A stretch of DNA of 64,000 nucleotides from Vitellaria paradoxa (GCA_019916065.1 CM034241.1:20041541-20105540); one strand, 5' to 3'; counted from the stretch's first letter, positions 45,064-57,200 are shown. The notes: a model not told the origin generated them from the sequence alone. Made by a program: numbers and translations.

Positions 45064-47629
45064 TGTAATACCCCGGACTTTTGTATTAACATAAGTACAT
45101 AGTTTTGGATGCATTTTGGAAGTTATGATATGTTAAAATTAGTAGTATGGATCATTCATGGTGCTTTAGAGTTGAGAACTTCAAAAGAGATGGGTTAGGC
45201 AATCAAAACATGGCATTTTAGCCAAGTGCAGGAAAAAGGGGCACCTTGGGCGCACAAGGCATGGGCACCCAAAGTCACCCACCTGAGAAGGGCTTGGGCA
45301 CCCAAGGAACAGTGGACTTAACATGCATAGGTTGCTATGTATTTTTCAGCTGACCCCTCTCCCCTATGAACCTATATCTAGCTAAAGGTGATGAGAGGGT
45401 CTAAAATTCACTGTTTGGGGGATTAAATTATTGGTTTAAATATATATTTTGTTGATATGATGCAAGAGAGAGAGAGAGGTATTGTTGGGAGAGGAAGAAT
45501 CGGGTGAAGAAGCAAAAGGAAGAACAAGAAAAGAAGAACAAGGAACCAGATGGAGAAAATTGAAGGTAGGTCTTTCTAACCTAAATGAAAATCAAATCCC
45601 TCTTGCAAAAGTGTAATGGGATCCTCAAAGAACTCTTCTATGTGATTTATTTGTAGTTTGGATCAAGGAGGGAGAGAGTCCATCAAAGCATGAGAGCTTA
45701 GAAGCACAAAACACCTTCTTGTTGATACATCTTCTTACAACTTGGGGTAGGGATTTAATGCCTCATTCTAACATATGTGATGTGTATCAAGGGCTAGATT
45801 ACCATTAGAAAACCCTCTTTAAGTGTTGGTTACATGTATGGAAGATATTGGAAGTTATATACACATATATATGTATGTATAGGTCGAGAGAGTGAGAATG
45901 GTGTTTTGATCCATAACTTAACTTTTGATTGATGAAAACTTAAATTGATAATTTTGTTTGGTGCCTAAGAACCTTTTGTTGATGTTAGAAACATGAAACT
46001 TTAGGTATTTTTACTTTTAACTTGGTCAATTTGAGGTCCTAAGGGTGAAAAACCAAGAAACCAGAAAATAGAGTATGAAACCCGTAACTTAAACCAAGTT
46101 ATGGGCGCACGAGGGCGCATGAGGGAGACACAGTCGGGCGCCCAACCCCCTTGGGTGCACAAGACATGGGCGTCCAACCCTTGGGTACACACCCCCCTTG
46201 GGCGCATGGCTGAGTGTCAGCTTGGGTGCCCACCGAGCTTAGGTCATTTTCCTGATTTTGCTTAGTTTAGCCTCCTACTTTGGGCTTATGAAAGAGTTGG
46301 TAATATGTTTTTACAAGAAACTTTTATTTGATTAATTGCATGGATTTAGAAAGGGAAATGTCCTTTAAAAAGTGATTAAGGATTGATTATCTTAAGCTAA
46401 TGGGAATTAACTTGTAGGGATGAATGAATGTTACCTTGAGTGTAATGAATTGGAAGTTTACTTTGAGATAAGGGTCTTAATCAAATAGGATTGTGATTAT
46501 ACCTTGATGTAATCTAAATTTTGAGGTATATGAACTTGTGATTGATTAAAATAAAACGTGACTTGACAAAGGGACTCATGTTCATAATGTTGAAGATATA
46601 TTGAATGTTTAACGTTGTTTGATCAATGTTGTTATGTGATGAATCTTGGATGGACCAAAACGTGGATATGTGTTGTGGGAAAGTATATGATGATGAATAT
46701 GAACATATGATTGAATAAATTGAAATGTGATTGATGATGTGCCAGGGGCAGTGGTGGGCTGCAGAAAATAGGAAAGGTTTTGAGATTGCCTTCGAGTTAA
46801 GAGTCCCAGAACCTATACAGGGTTTGGTGTCAATGCCAATGGGTTAGTAGCCCACAACATTGTGAGTGTATAGGTTACCCATGACTTTGGATTGTGATCC
46901 TAAACGATGGTGTTTGGTTTACCGTTTCTGTTAGGTCTGGACCCATAAAAGACGGTGTTGTGTATGCACCCAACCCCCGATAATTTGTGTGACTATGGTT
47001 GTGTGATGAATTATTGGAAAGTGATAATGTGGATGTGACAATGTGATTGTGTGATGAAAAATGGTATTGTAAACATGGTTATGTGGTCGACTAACGATTA
47101 AACATTAAAGAGATAATGAAATGTGATTTGAACCAATGATTGAAATTTCAAAGATTAAGTATTAATTGGAATTGAATCCTTATTATGATATTGTTGTGTG
47201 AAAATGTATATATTCTAAATTGGTTATGTAGTTATGTTGATAAATTGTTGTGGCTCTAGAACATATTAAGGTAACTAGATACACCATGAATAATATGCTT
47301 GTTTGGAATACATACCATATATGTTTGTTTGAGACATCGTGGGCATAAGTGTACTCGTGCTCACATCCCTACAGATTTTGATGTAGGTACAGGCCATAAC
47401 AATCAGGTGGGCTAATGGGGTTGGACTAGAAGGGTGTGCATAAGCCCTACTAAGCTTAGCAAAGCTCTTAGTCATTTAGTTTAAATTTCTTTTCGAATTG
47501 TAACATTGTACACTACTAGACTTATTAGATTTGGTTGTAATGGCCTTAAGGCCTAAGTTATGTATTAATGGGAATAGTGCATGAAGCATGTGACCTAGCA
47601 ATAGTCAAGTTGAACTTATGTTATCCTAT
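45064..47629 (+). mobile_element. D3: D-family LTR, 3' end missing
   Basis: Starts TGTAATACCCCGG and follows D2 for ~2.5 kb, but breaks off in AGTTGAACTTATG…CTAT at 47629 where LTR E begins; the …GGGGCATGACA end is missing. The block that reads ACGACGTCGG in D1 and D2 is degraded here near 46905 (its CpGs lost). GGGCGCCC-type clusters lie at 45235-45310 and 46100-46240. Confidence 0.82.
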
Positions 47630-48621
47630 TGATTGAGCACATATAATGTTATTTTAACATGATTTTGTAAGGGGTTTTAACTGTTTTATCTTCATAAATC
47701 TTAAAAGTTATAATGAAGTGAGTTAATTTGCATATTTGTGGATGTTTGCAGGTGTTTGGTGATCAAATGGAGAAGAAAAGAGGTAAAGATAAGCTGAAGG
47801 AGGCAAAGAGCTGAAGTTGGAACTGATGGGCACCCCACAAAAGTGATGGGTGCCCCACCCCTAATCAGATGGGCGCCCGCTGAGAGGGTGTTTTGGGGCT
47901 ATTTCGTTGGGAACTTCATCAAACACTTCTGACTACTAAGCCACGGGCGCCCCACATCAGCCATGGGCGCCCCTGATGACCTCTCCAGCACATGTTCAGA
48001 ATGAAGCTTATAATGTGATTTTACCATTATACCCTTGAACTATGTAATGATATAAAGGGGTAGATTTTTTATGTACTAAAAAAAAAGAGAAAAAACCCTA
48101 CGCACTTCTTCTCTTTTCTTAGTTTAGCTTAGATTGGGGTTAAGGTTTTGATTTCGCTTTGTGTTGTTCAAGCTTTGTTTCATCTTCACATTAAGATTAA
48201 CTTGTAAGTCACTTTCGTTACTTCGTTTTAATTAAAGGTTCATTATTCTCTATAGTTTTGTTCTTTATCTTCACTTTGTAGTATTTCGTAGCCTTTGTTT
48301 GTGATTGATTTGTTTTCGAAATCGCTTTAAACCTCTTTGATTTACTTCGTTTTCATGTTTGAGTGTATAATGAAGATGATTTCCTTTTCGAAAGGCTTCG
48401 TTTATGCTTTCACAATGTTAGGCTAGGGTTTTTCTTGGCTTTAATCTAGGAACGTGATGAAATCAAAGAGTTGAATTCGGATAATGTAAAGTGCAATATG
48501 TTGATTATCTTCTGAGTAAAAACGTAAGGATCATTATTCTAGGTTACTTTTCGAAATCAAACCACCCGTGATACAATTGAACTTTGTTTACACTTGTGTG
48601 AAACGAAGGTCAATTCCATGT
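47630..48621 (+). mobile_element. E: partial LTR, Athila-like
   Basis: Starts TGATTGAGC at 47630 and is cut at 48621 where A2 sequence begins. Its layout resembles the B LTR read on its coding strand: a GGGCGCCC cluster (47825-47980), TATAAAG at 48051-48057, then CTTTTCTTAGTTTAG and GGGGTTAAGG blocks as in B. No end CA and no internal region are present, so it is a truncated LTR and a deletion is likely on one side. Confidence 0.6.
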
Positions 48622-50290
48622 ACAGGAAGAAGGCTACCTACCCATAAGTGTGTGAAAGCCGCCAAGTAAAAATTAAAAAAAAAAAATTGGTGGATGTCAA
48701 TTCAATAGATACATATCTTGGCGTTTAGTTGAAAATAATGAATTGAGGAGAAACTAGTTGAGGAGCTAACATTGCATATCTTACTCAATTCAATTCAAAG
48801 TCCAAAAGGAGCAATTTTAAAAATTCATGTGAGTATGTGAAGAATATTAATCATGTTGTACTTAAACTTCATAGGCATTTGACCATTGGTATGACATGTG
48901 TGAACAACTCATGACATAAATAGTAGGGTGATTCTTGGAATTCTTATTTGTTACTATTTATGTATGGTCAAAATTTTGAAATTGTGTTTCATTTTGTGTT
49001 TGGGAAAATAGAATTTGGAATGAATCAATCAAGAATACACGTTATACATTTTTTTTTTGTCAATTCATGTCAAAAAGAGGGAGAATAGTTTAGGGAAGAT
49101 TTTTTGAAAAGAGAATTTTTGAAGTTAGTTAACTAAGGGGGAGATATAGTTAAGGGGGAGAATGCTTGAAAAATGGAGAATGCTTGAAAAGATTTTTGTT
49201 TATTCAGGAGGAGAATATTTTGTTTCAATTTTTTAATGTTTTATTTAAATTTTTTAATTATTTAATTGTTGCCACATGATGTCATAATTAGTTTGTTAAG
49301 TGTGTAGCTATATAGGAAAAAGATTGGTTGGAACATGATAGAATACACTTGGAACATATTGATGGATGAAATTTGAAACATGCTTTGGATCATGATAACA
49401 AGTTTACTGTGGCCTTAATCTAGGATAAATTTATTTGCAATTTTTTTTTTATTTTGATATGGAATTGCCAAATGGGGAGATTGTTAAGACAAAATATTGT
49501 AAATTGGCAAATCCATGATCAAAGAGAAGTGTTTGTACTTTAGACTTAGTACAGGCTAAGGCACTAGAATCTTAAGTTGAATAGAATTCTAAAAGGCCTC
49601 AGAGAAACTATTTCCTTAATGGTTGGAAGTCCTAAAGAAACCAAACAAGTGTTGGAGTTGATTTACGCAGGAAGCCCGCGGGAAGGCCACAGTTAGGCGT
49701 GGGAAAATTCTGAGAGCATAACATGAAGAAATAGTCGTGTGGGAAGACTGCTCTAAGTTGCAGGAAGGCCGCGAGAAGACCGCGGGTGCGCCCTTCCTGT
49801 GAAGCATAACTTTCAGCCTATTTCGAACCCTAGCTGCCTCAGTTTTGTCTATCTATATATATCCTCTAGACATCTTCAGGGTGAGAGATAGAGAGAATAC
49901 ACATGAGATTGGAAGCCCTAAAAGTTCAATTATTCTCTCCATTACTTGGCCAATATGTTTCGTGTTCAATCCAAAGGAGTTCAGGTTTGAGGTTTGTGAA
50001 TGCTGATGATTCAGCAAAGCTACTGAGGAGTCGGTATCGTGCCTTTGAGGAGTCGAAATGCTTTCGCTAAAGGAGTTGGTGAATCGAGGATTCGAACAAA
50101 CATCAATAGAGTATAGAGTCGAGGAGTCGATCTATCGAAGGTTTGAGTTTGTAACCAACGTTTGATTTTAGTGAAAGTTTTGTTTGAGGTTTCCCTTTGT
50201 GGGTTTCCTCATTTTGTTTATCTCGCCTTCTGTTATTCTATGATTGTGGTTGATTGATTGGGATCTTTACCAGCAAATTACGAATTTTTA
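48622..50290 (+). mobile_element. A2: 3' part of a second Sirevirus-like element
   Basis: From TACAGGAAGAAGG at 48622 it follows element A from 3691, including repeated polypurine tracts (49134-49145, 49151-49163, terminal 49470-49481). The 3' LTR is 49482-50290. The 5' LTR and gag are missing. It interrupts the RT region of F; the first bases after it, GGATT (50291-50295), would be the duplication, but its partner is not in the window. Confidence 0.85.
49482..50290 (+). repeat. 3' LTR of A2
   Basis: 809 bp, TGTTAAGAC … ACGAATTTTTA, aligned with the A LTRs; the last two bases are TA where A has CA. It has the GC cluster (49660-49800) and a TA-rich TATA region near 49845-49860. Confidence 0.88.
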
Positions 50291-51320
50291 GGATTTAACC
50301 ATCTTGAATGTTCTACAATAAGCTTATGGCTATCCTCCATTAGAATTCTATGCATAAATAATGAAAGGCTAATTCCTCTAAGGTTTGAAATAGTCCATCC
50401 TATGGCTCGTTTTCTTAATCTCAACACATGTAACAATTTGTCCAATTGATTATTAGACAAAAAAGCACTCACAATAATAGGCAATATCTCATTCTCTCCC
50501 AAAAAGGCATACTTAAGGTGTAGAGGTAACGGTTTCAATTCCATTATAGGGGCTTGCACACTAGAAGGGGGTGGTAGTGACTTACCTTTGTCTAGTTCTT
50601 CAAAGTTGTTATCACTTTGCCTTAGCCTTACACATGTTGCCTCCAATGCATCGGCCATAGTTTTAGCCTCCAAGTTTTCATCCTTTGTTGATCCTACACA
50701 CACTAAACATTTCTCAAGAGGTTCCTTAGGATTTTCAACTCTAAAAGCCTCTTAAGGTAGCTCATTCACAATATCTATATAAAAAACAGAATCAATAAAA
50801 GAAGTGTATTTTGCTACTTTAAACAAATTAAACTCAAGCTACCATTTTTGACATCTATGACTGCTCCAACTGTGGCTAGGAAAGGTCTTCCCAAAAATGA
50901 TTGAGATGTCCATGTCTTCCTCTATTTCCAAAACAATAAAGTCAACATGAATTATGAACTTTTTAACCTTAACCAATACATTTTCTAAAATGCCCAAAGG
51001 GTACTTAATAGACCGATCAGCTAGCTGAAAAGAAATATTAGTAGGTTCAACTGTTTCAGTCCAAGCTTACCCACACTGAAAATGGCATCGATGATATAGT
51101 TGCACCTAAGTCACATAATGCTCTAGAAAAATCAACCTCACCAATAGTGCAAGGGATGGAAAAACTCCTTGGATCTCTAAGCTTTTGGTGAAAGCTTATT
51201 TTGAATCATAGCACTATACTTTTCAATTAAAGCTATGGTCTCATAATCCTCCAATCTCATTTTCTTTGACATAACCTCCTTAAAAAATTGGTATAATTTG
51301 GAATTTGTGCTAAGGCATCT
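50291..51320 (-). pseudogene. F protease and start of RT
   Basis: The protease region near 51140-50860 shows ALCDLGATISSMPFSVW, LADRSIKYPLGILENV and HVDFIVLEIEEDMDI in two frames. From 50703 a 141-codon frame gives the pre-RT part: LHLKYAFLGENEILPIIV, KRAIGWTISNLRGISLS, MHRILMEDSHKLIVEHSRWLNP, ending at the A2 insertion. This is where RRLNPNMKE-type sequence begins in related elements. Confidence 0.8.
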
Positions 51321-52960
51321 GCAAAAGGAATGTTAATGTGCAATTGCCTAAACACTTCTAAAAGTTTCTCAAATTACTTATTTAGTTTATTTTTCTTAAG
51401 TCTTTGGGGAAAGAGAAGAGGGGGAACATATGGTTTGACTAGTAATGGTGGTGGAAGTGTGTGTGGTGTCTCATTTTGCTCAGCTTTTTCTTTTTCATCC
51501 CTTTCGGTCACCTCTTTATGGACCATTTATTCTCCATTACCTACTACTACCTTCTCACTTACCTGGCCAAGTAGCTTACCACTTTTCAAGGTAATTGCTT
51601 TACACTGCTCATCTGGATTGATCTCTATCTTGCTAGGCAGACTGCCTTGGTCTCTTAGGTTGATTGCATTAGCCAATTGGCCCATTTGAAGTTCCATGTT
51701 GTGGTTGGAAGTGGAAGCTGGTTAAAGTTGGCTTCCACCCTTTCAAATCTTTCTGAAGTCACATTGGCTAATTTTTCAATAACCAACTCCCATGATTGCT
51801 TCGTCTCAGGATGTTGCATCATTCCTTGGGTCTTGGTTGGAAACCCGGAGGATTGATAGGTCTTGAGTGCTACCCTTATTACCTTGGTCTTTCCAGGGAA
51901 AGTTGTGGTGATTCCACCAACCAGGGTTGTATGTTTGCGAGTAAGGTTGTCCAACTGCTGATGGTGTTGCTGTTACCTATTATTCATGTTCAACACAAAC
52001 TGTGCCTGCTTAACCTGCAAACATTTAGAATTTATGTGAGCTCCACCACAACATTCACAACTCAAAACAGGATTAAGGTTAGCCACAGAATTCACATTAC
52101 CTAACTTACCAAACATTTTTACCACGTTATCAACTTTAGCCTTTAACATGTTAATGCCATCAATTTTGTGCATACCTGATGCTTTCTTGGGCATACCTCT
52201 TTCAGACCACTGATAGTTATTGGAAGCCATCTCTTCAACAACTCATAAGCCCCTTCTGCTGACTTACTCATTAAAGCCGCTCCAACAACTGCATCTATGG
52301 TGATTCTAATTGAGTGTGTCAAAAGTTTATAGAAGGTTTGCACAATGAGCTAGCCAGGTAGACCATGGTGTGGACACCTTCTTAGCAACTCTTTAAATCT
52401 CTCCCAAGCCTTATACAAAAACTCACCATCATGTTACACAAAACTAGTTATATCATTTCTAAGTTTGGCGGTCTTACTTGGTGGGAAATACATACTGAGG
52501 AATGCTTGGGATAATGCATTCCAGGTGGTAAATGAGTTGGGGGGCTTAGAATTCAACCATCCCTTGGCCTTGTCTTTCAAAAAGAAAAGAAAAAGTTGTA
52601 ACCTGATCGCATCATCACTAACCCCATTCAGCTTGATCGTGTTACATATCTCAAGGAAGTTAGCTGGATGAGCATTGGGATCTTCATATGTCTCTCCTCC
52701 AAACTGCTCTTGCTACACCATTTGAATGAGACCAAGTTTGATCTCTAAGTTGTTTGCATTGACTGCAAGTCTAGCTATGCTAATTTGGCTGCCATTTATG
52801 CTCGGCATGGCATAGTCTCGTAGCAACATTTAGTTTCGATTTTGATTTTCTATCATGGTTGCTGCTTTTTCTTGCTCAAGTTTCTGTGCTATTCTTATTG
52901 CTTGTAATGTTCGCTTTATCTCCGGATCAAATAACTGAATTTGCTCACGAGTTCATAGCA
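51321..52960 (-). pseudogene. F gag
   Basis: From about 52960 the frame reads DPEIKRTLQAIRIAQKLEQ and DYAMPSINGSQ, then gag core GLIQMV, QFGGETYEDPNAHPANFLEI, SDDAIRLQLFLFFLKDKAKGWL, YFPPSKTAKLRNDITSF and LYKAWERFKELLRRCPHHG. A coiled-coil-like segment and the knuckle CECCGGAHINSKC (near 52050) follow, then FERVEANFNQLP. Several stops (near 52835, 52730, 52440, 52360) break it. The knuckle spacing CX2CX3HX4C is that of Tat/Athila relatives as I recall them. Confidence 0.82.
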
Positions 52961-53031
52961 TGCACTACTACTTCATGCAGTAAGCAATTCACAGAGAAGA
53001 CAAAAGAATATTAAATATCTTAGAATAAAAC
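52961..53031 (-). other. F leader, part next to gag
   Basis: AT-rich leader sequence between the F gag start and the insertion point of G; continues at 58069. Confidence 0.6.
53027..53031. repeat. Target-site duplication AAAAC, left copy (element G)
   Basis: Repeated at 58069-58073. Confidence 0.88.
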
Positions 53032-53215
53032 TATAAATCTTAATGAAATGGGAAGAATTTCACATGCAGACTGAATTCTGGTGTGTGAATTTATATACAC
53101 AAAAAGAAGCGATTGTACACATTACCTTGGTGTCCATTCGAATTGCCAATTGACTAGATACATTTCCTAGTGTGTCTACAATAACACTACATTAATTATA
53201 CCACATACATTAACA
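53032..53215 (-). repeat. 3' LTR of G
   Basis: 184 bp; on the minus strand TGTTAATGTATG … AGATTTATA. It aligns with 57886-58068. The G-rich tract AAGGGAGAG lies next to it (53216-53226). Confidence 0.92.
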
Positions 53216-54880
53216 CTCTCCCTTAAGCTGGAGCACATATATCATATGTTCCAGACTTGTTACAAATATATCTCACTCTAGCTCCTCCTAAGGCCCTAGT
53301 AAACAAATTAGTGAATTAATCTTCTGACTTCACATGAATGGTTTTGATGGCATTCTATAAAATCTTTTCTCTAACAAAGTGACAATCAACTTCGATATGT
53401 TTGGTTCGCTTGTGAAACACTGGGTTAGAAGCAATGTGAACAGCAGTTTGATTATCACAAAATATGTCCACAGGCTAGGATGCAAGAACCCCTAATTCTA
53501 TCAATATATAACGTATCTAGACTAATTCATAGGACATACATGCCATAACCCTATATTCTTATTTTGCACTTGAACTTGCCGTTGTTGTCCGCTTTTTAAT
53601 TTTCTATGATACCAAGTTTTCTCGTACAAAAATACAGTATCCAGTAGTTGATCGTCTATTTGATGGTGAACTAGCCCAATTTGTATCTGTATAATCTTGA
53701 ACAAGTGTATGACTATTATTTTAATACAATAAATCACATCCTGGTGCATTTTTTAGATATATCAGAATATGAACAATTACATCCCAATGACTCGAACAAG
53801 GGGCTTCAAGAAACTAACTCACTATACTCGTAGCAAATGAGATATCTGGTCGTGTAACGATGAGGTAGTTAAGCTTCCAACTAATCGCGCTATCAACTAG
53901 GATCATCCAATAATTCTCCTTTATCTGCCAAAAATTTTGTATTAGGATCCATTGGAGTATCAATTGGTTTGGCTCCTAACATACCAGTTTCAGATAGTAA
54001 ATCAAGAACATATTTCCTTTGAGAAAGAGAAATACCCTCATGTGATCTAGCAATTTCAATGCCCAAGATATATTTTAGTGCACCCAAATCCTTGGTGTTT
54101 AACTTAGTTTGAAGGAATATCATCATATCATGAATTCCTTGTATGTCATTACCTATGATTACAAATATTATCCACATAAACTAACAATCATATCTTTCCT
54201 TAAGAAGAATAAAAGTAAAAAACAGAATGATCAACACTACAACGTATCAATCCAAATTCTATCTCCATATCACTAAACTTGCCAAACCATGCGTGAGGAG
54301 ATTGCTTTAGGCCATCTGTGACTTTTTTAATTTACAAACTAGTCTAGACTCCTCTTGAGCAACAAAGCGAGGAGGTTACTCCATATACACCTCTTTTGTA
54401 AGATCACCATGTAGAAAGGCATTTTTAACGTCGAGTTGGTGAAGAGGCCAGTAAAAAATGACTACAAGAGAAATGAGAAGATGTATTGATGTGATCTTGG
54501 CCACAGGAGAGAAAGTCTCTAAAAAGTTAGGGCCACAGACTTGAGTGTATCCTTTGACAACAAGCCTCGCTTTCAACTGCAACTAAACCATCAAGATGAA
54601 CTTTAACATTATACACCAATCGACAACCAACTGTTGATTTATCAGGAGGTAGAGTGATAAAATCTCATGCATCATTGGCTCAAAGAGCTGACAATTCTTC
54701 TTCTATAGAATTACGCCACGCAGAATGAGACAGTGCTTCAGACAAAGTTAGGAATAGAAATAATAGACAAGGAGGTGACAAAAGCACGATATGATGGAGA
54801 CAAAGCTGAATAGGAAATAAAGTTAGAGATAGGATGAGAAATACAGGTGCATATACCTTACCGAAGAGCAATCAAAAGAT
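53216..54880 (-). pseudogene. G reverse transcriptase and RNase H
   Basis: RT: LKARLVVKGYTQ, FSPVAKITSIHLLISL, LDVKNAFLHGDLTKEVYME (54582-54376), then the catalytic block near 54165-54185, which reads YVDN instead of YVDD and is followed by a frameshift, then LNTKDLGALKYILGIEIARS and SQRKYVLDLLSETGM (54177-53893). RNase [36 protein letters not shown] near 53460-53370. Asp-to-Asn in the active site is a G-to-A change that would abolish activity. Further stops are scattered through it. Confidence 0.88.
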
Positions 54881-55960
54881 TAAGATCACAAGGTGTTGGC
54901 TTAAGAGTAGGATCTGAAGACTGGATAGGAGAAGGTGAAGAGCTTGAAGCATCAGGGAAAGACTCTAAAGTTGCCTACCGTCTGGAATAAACCTGCAGAT
55001 CAGGACAAGAAAGACGAAATAGAGAAATCATAGGTAAAGAAAGACTCTCATTTACATCAGAGGTAGAGGAATCATCAGAGAAGAAAGAAGTGCTTTGAAA
55101 GAATGAAACATCGGCACATGTAAAATATCGATGAAGGGAAGGACTATAACATCGATATCCTTTCTGTACCCGAGAATATCCCAGAAATACACATTTAAGG
55201 GTACGTGGATCAAGCTTAATAGTCCCACTATCAAGTTGATGAACGAATGCAACGCACTTAAAGATTTGTGGAGGAAAAGGAAACAGAGGGAAATAATAAA
55301 GAGTAAAGAGAACATCCCTTTAAAATAGAAGATGGCATTCTGTTAATTAACATGCTGTGAGAATAACAACTCCCCAAAAAATCTTTGGAACTTCATATGA
55401 AACATTAAACAATGAGCTCTTTCAACCAAATGTAAATTCTTTCTCTCAGCAACTCCATTCTGTTATGAGTGCGAGGACAAGATGACTGATAAAGCATGAT
55501 AGATGATATCATAAAATCTATAAAAGGATTAGAAAAGTTTTCTTTGGCATTGTTACTGCAAAGAATTTTAATAAACACATCAAACTAAGTTTTTATTTTA
55601 ATACAAAAGGATTGAAAGACAGATAATAACTTAGAACGATATTTCATTAAATAAACCCATGTAAGCCTTGAAAATCATCAATAAATGTAAAAAAATACTT
55701 GAAGCCCAACTTTGACACAACTCGACTAGGTCCCTATACATTTGAATGAACTAAATGAAAAAGACTTAAGGACCTGTTATTGACTGTAGGACTAAAGTAA
55801 GCATGGTATGCTTTCCTAAGTGACAAGGCTCGCAATTTAAAGACTTAAGTTGACTCAAATTTGGAACCATAAATTTTAACCTGTCAGAAGACAAATGACC
55901 TAATCGATAATGAATTTCAAAAGATGAGGCCGCTGCAAAACAAGTGATAGGTGAAAAACT
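54881..55960 (-). pseudogene. G integrase region, strongly decayed
   Basis: The pre-integrase motif HYRLGHLSSDRLKFMVP and CEPCHLGKH near 55900-55820 mark the zinc-binding start. Later pieces QNGVAERKNLHLVERAHCLM near 55460-55400 and FKCVAFVHQ, LGYSRVQKGYRCY near 55240-55140 belong to the core and C-terminus, in several frames. An Asp or Glu catalytic triad cannot be followed with confidence. Confidence 0.78.
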
Positions 55961-56023
55961 AGCCAGATAATAGACTCCCTGAGCTTCATGCCTTTCTCTA
56001 ATCTTCTTCCTTGTCTTCTAATC

Positions 56024-56317
56024 CTAAATAATCACAGAATCAGGAAATAATGTCATTGAGCAATTCAATTGTCTAGTGAGTTTAATTACGGATAGAAAGT
56101 TGAAAGACAAGGATGAAACATATAAAGCTGAAGATAAAAACAAATTAGGAGATGGACAAATTTTTTTGACACCCTTTATTAGATTAGATGAACCATTGGC
56201 TATAACAACATTGGGGATAGGAGAGTACTGAATATCAGAAAACAATGAAGCAATTCCAGATATATGGTCTAAAGCACCAGAATCAATAACCCAAGATGTA
56301 TGTAAAGAGGTGGACAC
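56024..56317 (-). pseudogene. G aspartic protease
   Basis: A 97-codon frame with SWVIDSGALDHISG (active site DSG), VVIANGSSNLIKGVKKI and ALYVSSLSFNFLSVIKL, all standard for the copia protease and the segment before integrase. The frame itself has no stop. Confidence 0.88.
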
Positions 56318-56329
56318 ATAAGAAGTAAA

Positions 56330-57200
56330 TTACCTCAATGGGCTAAAAAAACTTTTGGAAGAGATGCCTGTTGAGCTATTTGATACTGAAGAAATTTGGC
56401 ATATTTTTCTCTTGAAAGAGTCACAATTGATGATTCATTTGTGCTAAGTTTATTTGAAGAAGTAGGGACATTTGATGATGTTGCATGAACCATATGTGCT
56501 GGCTTCCCATGAAGGTCCCAGTAATTCTCCTTAACATGTCTAATACGTCCACAATTAGAGCATTTACGTCTAGTACCATGACCTCCATGAGCACGACCAC
56601 GTCCTCTACGGTAACGTTCACCAGACTAAGATAGAGGCTTATAAATAGGACTTTAGTTGTCTATGGAAGTCTAACTGATCATGCAGAACATGCAGAATCT
56701 AGAACGGTGGTTGAATCCTTAGATGTAGCCCTTATAACCTTAGAATAAGTTTTTGCAAATGAGGGAAGAGTAGGTCCATTGAGAATTTGGGCTTTTACCT
56801 ACTCAAACTCAAAATCTAAGTTAGTAAGAAAATGAAGTACCACCATTTGTTCTCTCTATTTTTGCATTATGTTGATATCTATGGATAATGGTTGCAAAGA
56901 GTTCAATTCCTCATGGACATGATTTAGAGAGGCAAAATATTTAGTAACTGGTCTACTAAATTGTTGGAGCTGAAAGAACTCCAGTGATGGGTCATACATT
57001 CGAGTGAGATCACTGGAGAAAAGAAGACGTATATACTCCCATATATCTTTACATCTATCAAGATGGGTACACATGTTAATGATATTGGGCTCCATAGAAT
57101 TCCATAATAAACTAACAACATGAGCATCTTCTTGACCCAATCATCGAACTTAGGATCAGCTTCAGGGGTCCAGATTCAGTCAAATGCTTCTGCTTTCCGT
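56330..57200 (-). pseudogene. G gag (UBN2 type) with knuckle
   Basis: 57140-56856 encodes GQEDAHVVSLLWNSMEP, DIWEYIRLLFSSDLTRMYD and FFQLQQFSRPVTKYFASL, typical of a copia gag of the UBN2 group. Further on (about 56590-56500) the knuckle reads CSNCGRIRHVKENY, where the last Cys is Tyr (TAC, one G-to-A step). A basic RGRGR stretch precedes it. It runs into the protease through LSREKYAKFLQYQIAQ. Confidence 0.82.
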
